A stretch of 59,355 bases of DNA from an uncultured Porphyromonadaceae bacterium (GTDB taxonomy: Bacteria; Bacteroidota; Bacteroidia; Bacteroidales; Muribaculaceae): contig CAMWMK010000009.1 of assembly GCA_947175295.1 (NCBI GenBank), forward strand, positions 1 through 59,355, given 5' to 3'. The position numbers and the translations under genes were made by a program. A model generated the notes under the pieces. That model did no database searches. It saw only the letters and a program-made list of their open reading frames with translations, and was not told where the DNA came from. Positions 7,715 to 15,826 of the stretch are shown here, piece by piece (position 1 is the stretch's first letter; each line of letters begins with the position of its first letter).

Positions 7715-7841
7715 AAAAAAGACACATAACGATTTTTTTTAGATTTTTTACCTTGAATACGGAGACACGTAAAATATTTTCGGGTGTCGTGTGTCTATAA
7801 AGACAGAGAGCTCTTATGGACAATTTAAAACAACATTCGAA

Positions 7842-8204
7842 ATGAAAAAGACATTAAAAATACTCGTGACGCTCATCGTGCTTCTTGGTCTGCCACTGCT
7901 TGCAGCCCTCGGTATAATGGCTTTATGGAACGGTGTCATACCCGCCCTATGCGGTTTCTCCACAATAACCTACTGTCAGGCCGTCGGACTGTTTCTACTC
8001 GGACAGCTACTCAGCAGCGGCTGCTTCATCGCACTGTTCTTCGCATTCGGAAGCCTTCATGCCATCATTCATCCCCGCGGAAGCTGGCACGACCACTGGC
8101 ACAACATGAGCGATGAAGAACGACGTGAGTTCATACAGCGTCGCAGGCAACATTTTGGCTTCCACAAAAACCGAAAAGATGGAGAAGACGCCTCGGAGGG
8201 ATAG
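7842..8204 (+). CDS. Small two-helix membrane protein with His-rich tail, sigma-linked
   Basis: 120 residues with two strong transmembrane helices (about 6-28 and 45-75), then a polar C-terminus containing HPRGSWHDHWHNMSDEERREFIQRRRQHFGFHKN. The cluster of His and Trp followed by a charged helix recalls metal-sensing periplasmic tails, though I recognise no named family. Start ATG 7842 begins MKKTLKILVT; an upstream in-frame start would add unrelated residues. The coding region overlaps the ECF sigma gene by 26 bases, so the two are translationally coupled, and it could act as the membrane regulator of that sigma factor. This is inference from position. Confidence 0.6.
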   Translation: MKKTLKILVTLIVLLGLPLLAALGIMALWNGVIPALCGFSTITYCQAVGLFLLGQLLSSGCFIALFFAFGSLHAIIHPRGSWHDHWHNMSDEERREFIQRRRQHFGFHKNRKDGEDASEG

Positions 8205-8733
8205 TATCGAAGAAATATTCACGGAATATTCGCCACGCCTCTTAGGGTATATCCACTCACAGGTGAGCAATCCTGAGGATGCTGAGGATATCCTTCAGGA
8301 GGTCTTCTATCAACTTGCCCGCATCTCAGCCGACGGAATGTCGGAGATAGAACGCATATCCGCATGGCTCTTCAGGGTCGCACGCAATACGGTACTTAAC
8401 TTCTGGCGAAAAAAACGCGAGTTGCCGTTAGACACCGAAGATTCCGTATGCGAGGATATCGCCAGGACATTATTCTGTGGTCCGCAGGACACACCGGATA
8501 CCGTCCTGCTCCGAAAACTCGTATGGCAGGAACTCGACCTCGCCTTGTCGGAGCTACCTCCGGAACAATGTGAGGTGTTCTGCCTCACAGTATTCGACGG
8601 CATGGCGATAAAAGACATATCGTCGGCCACCGGAATCCCGGCGGCTACACTGCTTTCACGTAAACACTATGCAGTCAAATATCTGCGTCGACGGTTCCAC
8701 AATCTCTATGACGCATTGATCCATCAAGACTAA
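8179..8733 (+). CDS. ECF-type RNA polymerase sigma factor
   Basis: 184 residues. Region 2 is EEIFTEYSPRLLGYIHSQVSNPEDAEDILQEVFYQLAR (core binding and -10 recognition). Region 4 is LSELPPEQCEVFCLTVFDGMAIKDISSATGIPAATLLSRKHYAVKYLRRRF, a helix-turn-helix for the -35 element, with SRKHYA in the usual recognition helix place. Start ATG 8179 gives the normal ECF N-terminus. No FecR-like or ASD anti-sigma gene is adjacent; the overlapping upstream membrane protein is the only candidate. A beta-barrel protein gene follows 21 bp downstream, so the cassette may sense an envelope or metal signal. Confidence 0.9.
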   Translation: MEKTPRRDSIEEIFTEYSPRLLGYIHSQVSNPEDAEDILQEVFYQLARISADGMSEIERISAWLFRVARNTVLNFWRKKRELPLDTEDSVCEDIARTLFCGPQDTPDTVLLRKLVWQELDLALSELPPEQCEVFCLTVFDGMAIKDISSATGIPAATLLSRKHYAVKYLRRRFHNLYDALIHQD

Positions 8734-8754
8734 ACAATCAATTTTTACTTCTAC

Positions 8755-10863
8755 ATGCTACGACACCTCTCTATGTGGGCATTTCTATGCGCCACAGCAC
8801 CCTTCGTGTGCTCACAGACCACTACCCCATCTAATCCGATTACCGAAGATTCAATAGAATACTCCCTGCCGCCACAACTTCTTGACGAGATTACGGTGCA
8901 GGCCGCTCAGGTGAGCGACAGGACAGATGGAAAGACAATACGCCCGAACAAGGAAATGCTCCGCACATCGGCCGACGGCATCGACCTTCTGCGTAAACTT
9001 CAGCTTTCACGCATCTCCGTCAATCCTATGACCAACGACGTCGAAGTCAGAGGTGGCGGCAAGGCCACACTCTGCATCAACGGAGTGGAAGCCACCCCGA
9101 GCCAGATCGCAGCGATTGATCCTAAAGACATAAGAAAGATAGAGTATCATGACAGTCCCGGCACAAGATATTCTGATTCCGCAGTAGTAATCGACTACAT
9201 TACCGAACGCCATGAATCCGGAGGCAACATATTCCTCAATTCGTTTGGAGCTTTCGGAAACGACAAATGGGTCTCAATCGACAACTTCGCGGCTCAATAC
9301 AATCATGGACGGTCGGTATGGACAGCCAACGCCGCGTATTTCGGAAAAAGGTCTGGCGACTGGATAAGAGACTACGATGAGATATGGAGGTATCCGGACA
9401 CCGACGTAACGCGACATGAAGATGGCCTCCCCGTAACCTCCGGCAACCATTACCTCGAAAGTACCGTCAACTACAACCATATGCATCCGTCGGGAGATAT
9501 CTTAAATATCCGGCTCGGCTTCAACCTGAACGACGTGCCCAATCTTGAGCAAGGAGATAGGAAAGCGCTTCTGTCTACGTCAGACAGCGAACAATCGGTA
9601 TTGATCATGGAGCACACGGAGGAACATTCCATCCAGCCGAATGCCGGACTGTATTATCAGCACCGGATTTCCGCCAACAGGAGCCTGACCGTGGATGCCC
9701 AGGGATCCTACATACGCTCTCGAATGCTTCATGAATATTCCGAAAACGAAACAGCCGAAAGCAGCCGTGTAAGGGGCAACAGCTATGCCTTCAAACTTCT
9801 CGGAATGTATGAGAACCGCATCGGAAGCAGGGTATGGAATGTCGGTGTCTCACACAACAGCTCTTTCCTACGCAACAATTACCTGCAGGACATACCCTTC
9901 AGAGTAGGAATCAACCAATCGGAAACCGCTCTCATGGGGGAATATTCCGACAATTTCGGCCGTTTGGGCGTAATAGGTCGCCTGAGGGGCGTCTACCGCC
10001 ATCTCGGACAGGACAAGGAGAAACTCGACCGACTATTTCTTCTTCCGAACGCAGTCATCTCCTACCGGCCATGGGATAAATGGACCTTACGCTATTCGGC
10101 ATCACTTGACTATAAAATGCCGGCAGCGGCCGAGATCAGCGATGTAGAGCAGCCCATACAGCCGGGAATGGTGCGTCGGGGCAATCCGGAATTAAAGCCA
10201 TTCCGGGTAATCGACCAATCGCTCGACATATCGTTTGAACATCATTTGATAAGCATAAATCCACGCATTGAATACCGCAACGAGCATAAGCCCGTAATGG
10301 AATCGGTCATAATGGAAGACGGCTTGTTTGTGAGGACATATTTCAATCAGCGGTCGTTCCAACGCCTAATGGCAGGAGGGTCTGTCTCGATGCGCCCTTG
10401 GAAAGACCATCTGTCGGTAGCTGTCGAACCTATACTGACGAGATATTTCAGCCACGGACTGGATTATTCCCACTGCCACAACATATTCCGTGTCGGACTG
10501 AGCGTTGACTTCTCATACGGCAACTGGATCGTCTACGGCAACATCATGTCGGGGCCAGACAACTACATGTATGGAGAGGAAATCATAGAGGAGGAAGACA
10601 TGAACGCGATAATGGTAGGCTACCGACGCGACAAATGGTCGATCCAAGCCGGGCTCTTCGATGCCTTCAGCCATTACTGGATGGAGTCTCGAAATCTCTC
10701 GGCACTGACTCCCTACACATCTAAAGCGCATCATGGCAGAAACAGTTCATTCATAGCGCTCCGCTTCAACCTCAAACTTGATTTCGGTCGTAAAACCCGC
10801 GAAGTCCTTTCCATCGACAATGAAATCGACAGCGATTCCGGAATACTGACCGGGACCAAATAA
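8755..10863 (+). CDS. Outer-membrane beta-barrel protein (OMP_b-brl_3, TonB-receptor-like)
   Basis: 702 residues with a signal peptide ending near CSQT. A plug-like region follows (LLDEITVQAAQ, DGIDLLRKLQLSRISVNPMTNDVEVRGGGKATLCINGVEA, then DIRKIEYHDSPGTRYSDSAVVIDYIT), then a long beta-strand-rich barrel with alternating aromatic strands. This matches the outer membrane beta-barrel family PF14905 found in Bacteroidetes, in which the usual carboxypeptidase-like N-terminal domain is absent here. Its ligand is unknown. It is the last gene of the ECF sigma cassette and probably its target or its signal receptor. Confidence 0.8.
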   Translation: MLRHLSMWAFLCATAPFVCSQTTTPSNPITEDSIEYSLPPQLLDEITVQAAQVSDRTDGKTIRPNKEMLRTSADGIDLLRKLQLSRISVNPMTNDVEVRGGGKATLCINGVEATPSQIAAIDPKDIRKIEYHDSPGTRYSDSAVVIDYITERHESGGNIFLNSFGAFGNDKWVSIDNFAAQYNHGRSVWTANAAYFGKRSGDWIRDYDEIWRYPDTDVTRHEDGLPVTSGNHYLESTVNYNHMHPSGDILNIRLGFNLNDVPNLEQGDRKALLSTSDSEQSVLIMEHTEEHSIQPNAGLYYQHRISANRSLTVDAQGSYIRSRMLHEYSENETAESSRVRGNSYAFKLLGMYENRIGSRVWNVGVSHNSSFLRNNYLQDIPFRVGINQSETALMGEYSDNFGRLGVIGRLRGVYRHLGQDKEKLDRLFLLPNAVISYRPWDKWTLRYSASLDYKMPAAAEISDVEQPIQPGMVRRGNPELKPFRVIDQSLDISFEHHLISINPRIEYRNEHKPVMESVIMEDGLFVRTYFNQRSFQRLMAGGSVSMRPWKDHLSVAVEPILTRYFSHGLDYSHCHNIFRVGLSVDFSYGNWIVYGNIMSGPDNYMYGEEIIEEEDMNAIMVGYRRDKWSIQAGLFDAFSHYWMESRNLSALTPYTSKAHHGRNSSFIALRFNLKLDFGRKTREVLSIDNEIDSDSGILTGTK

Positions 10864-10874
10864 TCGGCTATAAA

Positions 10875-10925
10875 TTTGGCGAATAAAACAAAAATGCCTA
10901 ATTTTGCAACAGCGGTTACAGTAAC
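10875..10925 (+). promoter_or_regulatory. Promoter and start-site palindrome for the GNAT/nitroreductase pair
   Basis: TTTG 10875-10878, a 20-bp spacer and TAATTTTG 10899-10906 form a near-perfect Bacteroidetes promoter. The perfect palindrome GTTACAGTAAC at 10915-10925 lies where transcription should begin, and GTTACA recurs just after it, so an operator overlapping the start site is likely. Confidence 0.72.
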
Positions 10926-11008
10926 AGCCGTTACATTAATATTATAAACGCAACCAGTCGGAGAATCTGTACGTTATATACATATATGGAAATCTAAAAT
11001 TTACTACT

Positions 11009-11311
11009 ATGGACTTTATAACAGAAAAAGACAGAATCTATGCTACCGATCCTTCGGGCAACGTGATAGCGGAAGTGACATTCCCTTCAGAAGACGGAGT
11101 GTCGACGATCGACCATACATTTGTGGATCCCTCACTGAGAGGAGAAGGAATCGCCGGAAAACTTGTAAAGCTCGCGGCCGACAAGATCCTTGCTGAAGGC
11201 AATAAGATAGCGGCTACGTGTTCATACGCCGTAGCATGGTTTAAGCGGCATCCGGAATACCATCTTGTATGTTCCGGCCCGGTGGCATGCAGAATAGACC
11301 GTCGAAGATAA
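11009..11311 (+). CDS. Small GNAT-like acetyltransferase (COG2388/YjdJ type)
   Basis: 100-residue minimal GNAT. It has AEVTFPSEDGVSTIDHTFVDPSLRGEGIAGKLVKLAADKI, where VDPSLRGEGIAGKL is the acetyl-CoA loop, and CSYAVAWFKRHPEY, the C-terminal signature of the Gcn5-related COG2388 family. Members are small cytoplasmic proteins of unknown substrate. It is transcribed from the promoter at 10875-10906, followed by the nitroreductase gene 32 bp downstream, so they are likely co-expressed. ATG 11009 is the only sensible start. Confidence 0.83.
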   Translation: MDFITEKDRIYATDPSGNVIAEVTFPSEDGVSTIDHTFVDPSLRGEGIAGKLVKLAADKILAEGNKIAATCSYAVAWFKRHPEYHLVCSGPVACRIDRRR

Positions 11312-11343
11312 AAATGTATCATCTCCCCAAAAACACACTGAAA

Positions 11344-12030
11344 ATGACAGAACTTGAAGCCCTGCGAAGCCGCCATTCGGTAAGGAAATATCAGGACCGT
11401 CCGCTTGATGACGCTGCCGTCAAGGCCCTGCAGGAAGAGATCGAGCGGCTTAACCGCGAAGGAAATCTACACATGCAGTTGGTGCTCAACGAGAGGAAAG
11501 CCTTCAAGGGTTTTCTCTCGTATGGCAGTTTCTCCAACGTCTCCAACTACATAATGATCATCGGAAGGAAGTCTGACTCTCTGGAATACAGAGCGGGATA
11601 CTATGGGGAAAAGCTCGTGCTTTTCGCTCAGGGCATCGGCCTCAACACGTGCTTTGTCGGCCTGACCTACAAGAAGATCGACGGAGCCTTTGAAGTAGGC
11701 AGGGATGAGAAGATATTGCTGTGCGTCGCCATAGGCTACGGCGAGGCAGACGGTTATAGAAACCATAAGATAAAACGTCCCGATCAGGTCAGCAACATCG
11801 CTGCGGATTCCCCCGAATGGTTTAAGGAAGGCGTAGAGGCTGCCCTGTTGGCTCCCACCGCCATCAACCAGCAGAAGTTTTATTTTGAATACGTTGCTCC
11901 GGACAAGGTGAAGCCAAGCAAGGGGACCTCGCTTGCCGGCTACACCAAGATCGACCTCGGCATAGCCATGTACAACTTCGAGGTAGGGGCCGGCCGCCAC
12001 CACTTCCACTGGCTCGACTCACCTTTATAA
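11344..12030 (+). CDS. Nitroreductase family protein (putative TM nitroreductase, PF14512-like)
   Basis: 228 residues from ATG 11344, beginning MTELEALRSRHSVRKYQDRPLDDAAV, the FMN-phosphate-binding RxSxRxY motif of nitroreductases. AGYYGEKLVLFAQGIGLNTCFVGL and EGVEAALLAPTAINQQKFYFEY are the family's flavin and dimer segments, and the C-terminal DLGIAMYNFEVGAG fits the TM1586 subgroup. It probably reduces quinones or nitro compounds with NAD(P)H. Upstream in-frame starts at 11269 and 11314 would overlap or abut the GNAT gene and lack family support. Its 3' end overlaps the convergent winged-helix gene by six bases. Confidence 0.85.
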   Translation: MTELEALRSRHSVRKYQDRPLDDAAVKALQEEIERLNREGNLHMQLVLNERKAFKGFLSYGSFSNVSNYIMIIGRKSDSLEYRAGYYGEKLVLFAQGIGLNTCFVGLTYKKIDGAFEVGRDEKILLCVAIGYGEADGYRNHKIKRPDQVSNIAADSPEWFKEGVEAALLAPTAINQQKFYFEYVAPDKVKPSKGTSLAGYTKIDLGIAMYNFEVGAGRHHFHWLDSPL

Positions 12031-12270
12031 GGAACGTGGCGGAGTCTCACTCTCATGAACTTCCCTAAGTATTTCCCAATAACCTTTACGAGGAGTACCA
12101 ATACGTCGGATAACATCTTTCTCCTTAAGTTCGTATAAATACCTCTTAATTGTTCTCGGATTCATTCCCATCTCAGCAGCGTAGAGGGAAAGCGTTCCAC
12201 CTGGAAACTTCTGAACGACCTTCAAGAATGCCAAAAGATTGTATTTTAGATTGGGGACATTTGGGGACAT
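12025..12270 (-). CDS. Small winged-helix DNA-binding protein, probably a C-terminal remnant of a Fic/AlbA-type regulator
   Basis: 81 residues from ATG 12270. The core LLAFLKVVQKFPGGTLSLYAAEMGMNPRTIKRYLYELKEKDVIRRIGTPRKGYWEIL is a winged helix-turn-helix. The ending RIGxxRKGYWEIL and the leading MSPNVPNL are what one sees at the C-terminus of large Bacteroidetes Fic or AlbA_2/ATPase regulators. A longer frame from a TTG at 12309 is excluded because that codon lies inside the promoter -7 element. The gene has its own good promoter and two big palindromes upstream, so it may be a live small autoregulated protein, not just debris. Function unknown. Confidence 0.55.
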   Translation of the reverse strand: MSPNVPNLKYNLLAFLKVVQKFPGGTLSLYAAEMGMNPRTIKRYLYELKEKDVIRRIGTPRKGYWEILREVHESETPPRSL

Positions 12271-12290
12271 TTGAGGACATTTGAGGATCA
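12251..12290 (-). repeat. Four tandem decamers at the start of the winged-helix gene
   Basis: On the plus strand TTGGGGACAT, TTGGGGACAT, TTGAGGACAT and TTGAGGATCA follow one another. Because the unit is 10 nt, each copy falls in a different frame. The array holds the chosen start codon and codes for the MSPNVPN stretch on the minus strand. Confidence 0.9.
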
Positions 12291-12306
12291 AACATATCGT
12301 TGATTG

Positions 12307-12338
12307 CAAAGATAAGCATTTATATCTTCCAATCCAAA
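12307..12338 (-). promoter_or_regulatory. Promoter for the winged-helix gene
   Basis: On the minus strand TTTG (12338-12335), a 20-bp spacer and TATCTTTG (12314-12307) match the Bacteroidetes consensus exactly. It fixes the start codon downstream, at 12270. Confidence 0.8.
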
Positions 12339-12341
12339 CGA

Positions 12342-12416
12342 ATTTGTGATAATCGGCAGGTATACCTGCCGATTATCACAAATATGCGAGAATCAGCAGG
12401 TATATCTGCTGATTCT
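12342..12416. repeat. Two tandem large palindromes upstream of the winged-helix promoter
   Basis: Bases 12342-12383 form a perfect 42-bp palindrome centred on GGCAGGTATACCTGCC. Bases 12389-12416 form a 28-bp palindrome with one central G/T mismatch, centred on CAGCAGGTATATCTGCTG. The two share the core CAGGTATAyCTG and are centred 40 bp apart. They sit directly upstream of the -33 element of the winged-helix gene and have no T-run after them, so an operator or cruciform element is more likely than a terminator. Confidence 0.92.
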
Positions 12417-12463
12417 GCATCCACTTCCGCGGATGCGCCGAATCGCTCACATTAGAAAAAACA

Positions 12464-15400
12464 TCATCTTGCGAATTTCAGTACATGACGGCCTTTTACC
12501 GAACGCGCTACCGCTATATAGACTCCCGAGTGAAGCGACGAGATGTCGAGACGGGGAGCCGGGCCTGAATGCACAAGGGTGCCGGTGAGCGTATACACCT
12601 CGATCACTCCGTCCTCAGATCCACACTCGATGTATCCATCCGCAATGGTAAGGGGGGAATCGACATCATCAGCCATAACGCCGTCAACGCCGGAAAGGTC
12701 GAGATTTGCCACATAGAACTCATGGATCGACCAGTAGTTGCTCTTGGTTCCGGTCTGCAGCACGCGCACCTTCGAAGCCGTCTGGCGCTCAAACGTCACC
12801 ACGCAGTTGGCACCTCCATTTATGCCTTCCGCCACCTTCAGCCATTCACCTCCGACAAAGACCTCAATCCCGTAGCCGGCCGGACCGTCGTTGTTTCCAC
12901 TCGGTGAAGCATCGAGGATGACAGTATTGAAAGTAAGCTCTTTTCCGAAGTCTACTTCAAACCACTGGCCGGGAGCCTGCGAACGACCGGTGTCCCAACG
13001 GGAAGAACTGTCGCCGTCGATAGCCCGATAGGCATTTCCATTGTTGACCGATGCAGTTGCCTTCCATCCCTGACGCGATTCAAGGCCTGAAAGGTCGGCG
13101 AGCTCCCATGCGGGAAGGAGATTGAAGTCCCATTTCATATCTGCCGGACGGTTGCCCGTCTTATATTCGATCACGGAAGTAGCGACGCCTACACGAGGAG
13201 CATCCGCAACTGAAGCGAGAGTCTTCTTCATATTGTTGAATCTTCCGTTGAAGACCTCAATCCGAGCCTCATCACCTGTCTTGAATGTATACACCTCGCC
13301 CGACGCGTTCATATTCGTCATGGCCACGACAATCTTTCCGGAAGCCACATCGAGCATATAGTCACCGCCACCCCAGTTGTTGCTTGAGAAGAATGTCACG
13401 GTCCTTCCCTTCAGTCCTTCCCCGGTCTTGATGAAAGTAGCCGGAATATATTTGGAGATCTCCAGACGGTGCTTCTCGCTGTCCTTGTCCGGATCATGGT
13501 CGAGGGCCACGATCTGGCTGTTGACGAAATCCAGGTCAGAAGCGATACCGTCGATTACGAACGTCTGCACCGCGCCATCGACGGCGTTGCCGAGCGAACG
13601 GCAATCCTTCGCACCGCCATTGGCATCAGGAATAAACCACATGCCCTTGGCACACCCGAACAGGAAGTTATTATAAAGGAACTCACGTGTGCAGTCGCCA
13701 ACAATCAGGAAGTCAAGGTCGCGTTCGTTCTGGCAATATGCCTCCTGCTGCACCTTATAGTCAGCCATCGTCATACTGTTGGGCCAGCTGCCGAACTTGG
13801 TCTCATCGCCACATGCATAGACGATGGTGTTGCACTGTGAGTTAGAGAAAACGCCATCTTCCGAGTCTCCCCCGATACGCACCACGTTGAAGAAAGCATG
13901 CCCGGCGAGATAGTCCACATAATGGCGGTCACACTTCTCAGTGAATAGATCGACGCCTCTATAAGCGGCACGCATGGCCATATTGACGATATAGCAGTCA
14001 GCATTGCCTCTTACCGTATAGGGGAACTGACGCACATTGAGGGGATCGTTCTGCGCAGGATAATTGAAGGTCACGCCTCTGAGACCCGACTTACGGGCCA
14101 TAGTTATAAAGGGAGTGCCGAATTCATTTCCTTCGCCAACGAGCACCTCAAGGACAGCTCCATGATTCTTGGGAACAGTAGGAATATCGGAAGCTCCCTT
14201 AAGCTCCACACCCTGAGGAATACGCAGTTCAGTCCGACAGGGATAATGACCTACAGGCAGATAGACCACACCGCCGCCGTCAGCTGCAGCCCTGTCGAGG
14301 GCCTTCTGTATAGCGGCCGCGCAATCGGGCTGCGCAGCGGGATCGAGCTTTATGTCGGTATAGGGAACAGCACCGAACTCCGGATCGGTCACCACATAGA
14401 GCGCGTGCCTCGCAGGGGCGGGCTGCCTCGCCTCCATCCATTCCCGATCAAACGAAGGGAGAGCAGGATATGAAGCGCCCGTAGCCTCTTCCACCACACA
14501 CCTGAAGAGTGAATTGCAATGAAGAGAGGCTCCCTTTTCAAACCTGTTGTCGGCGAAAAGGGTACGCGCTTTTGGAGCAATCTCCACATCGGAAGAGAAG
14601 CGGCAGTTGACAGCCTGGAAATGTCCGCCATCAGCATATGTAGCGCCATTCACCACACAGTCCTGAAACATCAACGCAGAACCTGCAGCCTCATCCATAT
14701 CTATGGCAGCTGACCTTCCTTCAAGCGAGCATCCATAGAACTGCACCGGGCCATCTACTCCTCCGAGCAATGACACGCCGGTGTCGCAGCCGGAAGTCTT
14801 CACATCTGTAAACATAATGCCCGAACCACTCGCGGCCGACACAAGGATACCCGTCCGGCAACCCTGCAGGTCAAAGGCGTAGTTATGTCCGTTTGGACGT
14901 CCCTCTACGGGAGAAGCCTCAGCATGGAAACCTACCTTGTAGCCCTTCACCGAAAGATTGCAGGTGTAGCTCCAGTCGTTGCGTCGCATCACCACAGCCG
15001 TGGCATTGTCGTAGAGCCAGCTGTCGATCTGACCCTTTGCTGGAGCGCCCGACAGACCGCTACCCTCCCAATATCCGGCGGAGTAATGGATACCGTCAAA
15101 ACGGCCTACGTCCGCGATACAGTCCATCTCGAAACCCTCATAGAGCGGAGTACCATAGATATCCGCGATATTGGGGCATCCGCCGCCGTTGTCGGGATTG
15201 AACTGGATGCCGATGTAGCTGTTGACGAATGTGCAATGGCGCACGTTGCAGTAGTCATTGCCCCAATATCCGCTCTGGCCGTAAAGCACCGTTGCCGGAT
15301 ACTTCTTGATGGATGCCGGATCCTGATCGGGATACCAGAAAGCGATATTGGACACTAAAGTGGAGGGCTGCATAGTAATGAACGCATAGGCCGGAGCTGT

Positions 15401-15826
15401 GATACCCTTGCCTCTCGCAGGCTTTACAGCAAACACAGTGCCCTCGATGGCCTGACCTTCCACGGGACGCTTCCAGTCGCCACGTATGGTCACGCCACGC
15501 GGGATGACGAGCTGACCGGTGAATAGATACTGTCCTGCCGGGAAATAGACAGTTCCTCCGGCCGGATTGCTGTAGTCTCCTCTCTTGGAGCTGCCTATTC
15601 CTACTCCGGCGCATGCGTCGATAAGTTTCTGCACGGCAGCCGTGCAGTCGGCCTTGCCTGTATTGTCAACGCCATAGTCGAGCACATTGAATGTGGCTAC
15701 GGCAAGATCTTCGGAATAATATCCCGGAGCATCTATGAGCTGATAGGAAGGCACAAACTCCTCGGCCGCCATAGGAGCGGCCGAGGAGATGGATAGAAGT
15801 GCAAAAAGAATATTCTTCAGTTTCAT
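12464..15826 (-). CDS. Secreted two-domain pectate-lyase-fold protein with F5/8C module and T9SS-type tail
   Basis: 1120 residues. A signal peptide ends near PMAAEEF. Two right-handed beta-helix domains follow, each opened by the Pectate_lyase_3 pattern: DYGVDNTGKADCTAAVQKLIDA with GGTVYFPAGQYLF near residues 50-100, and DCAAAIQKALDRAAADGGGVVYLPVGHY near 520. An F5/8 type C (discoidin) domain covers about 925-1060 (ASVNNGNAYRAIDGDSSSRWDTG, GQWFEVDFGKELTFNTVIL). A C-terminal region ending YIAVARSVKGRHVLKFAR resembles type IX sorting domains. It is probably a GH28/GH55-like glycosidase or lyase displayed on the surface. Its ATG overlaps the stop of the GH2 gene (ATGA), so it is translationally coupled to it as the last gene of the SusC-led operon. 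Exact family not assigned. Confidence 0.75.
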   Translation of the reverse strand: MKLKNILFALLSISSAAPMAAEEFVPSYQLIDAPGYYSEDLAVATFNVLDYGVDNTGKADCTAAVQKLIDACAGVGIGSSKRGDYSNPAGGTVYFPAGQYLFTGQLVIPRGVTIRGDWKRPVEGQAIEGTVFAVKPARGKGITAPAYAFITMQPSTLVSNIAFWYPDQDPASIKKYPATVLYGQSGYWGNDYCNVRHCTFVNSYIGIQFNPDNGGGCPNIADIYGTPLYEGFEMDCIADVGRFDGIHYSAGYWEGSGLSGAPAKGQIDSWLYDNATAVVMRRNDWSYTCNLSVKGYKVGFHAEASPVEGRPNGHNYAFDLQGCRTGILVSAASGSGIMFTDVKTSGCDTGVSLLGGVDGPVQFYGCSLEGRSAAIDMDEAAGSALMFQDCVVNGATYADGGHFQAVNCRFSSDVEIAPKARTLFADNRFEKGASLHCNSLFRCVVEEATGASYPALPSFDREWMEARQPAPARHALYVVTDPEFGAVPYTDIKLDPAAQPDCAAAIQKALDRAAADGGGVVYLPVGHYPCRTELRIPQGVELKGASDIPTVPKNHGAVLEVLVGEGNEFGTPFITMARKSGLRGVTFNYPAQNDPLNVRQFPYTVRGNADCYIVNMAMRAAYRGVDLFTEKCDRHYVDYLAGHAFFNVVRIGGDSEDGVFSNSQCNTIVYACGDETKFGSWPNSMTMADYKVQQEAYCQNERDLDFLIVGDCTREFLYNNFLFGCAKGMWFIPDANGGAKDCRSLGNAVDGAVQTFVIDGIASDLDFVNSQIVALDHDPDKDSEKHRLEISKYIPATFIKTGEGLKGRTVTFFSSNNWGGGDYMLDVASGKIVVAMTNMNASGEVYTFKTGDEARIEVFNGRFNNMKKTLASVADAPRVGVATSVIEYKTGNRPADMKWDFNLLPAWELADLSGLESRQGWKATASVNNGNAYRAIDGDSSSRWDTGRSQAPGQWFEVDFGKELTFNTVILDASPSGNNDGPAGYGIEVFVGGEWLKVAEGINGGANCVVTFERQTASKVRVLQTGTKSNYWSIHEFYVANLDLSGVDGVMADDVDSPLTIADGYIECGSEDGVIEVYTLTGTLVHSGPAPRLDISSLHSGVYIAVARSVKGRHVLKFAR

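Noticed and set aside
12271..12309. Longer winged-helix protein from a TTG at 12309
   Set aside because: The TTG is part of the promoter -7 element TATCTTTG, so it cannot be in the transcript.
13122..13840. Several plus-strand open frames opposite the large minus-strand glycosidase genes
   Set aside because: They are antisense shadows created by codon bias; none has family motifs or a promoter.
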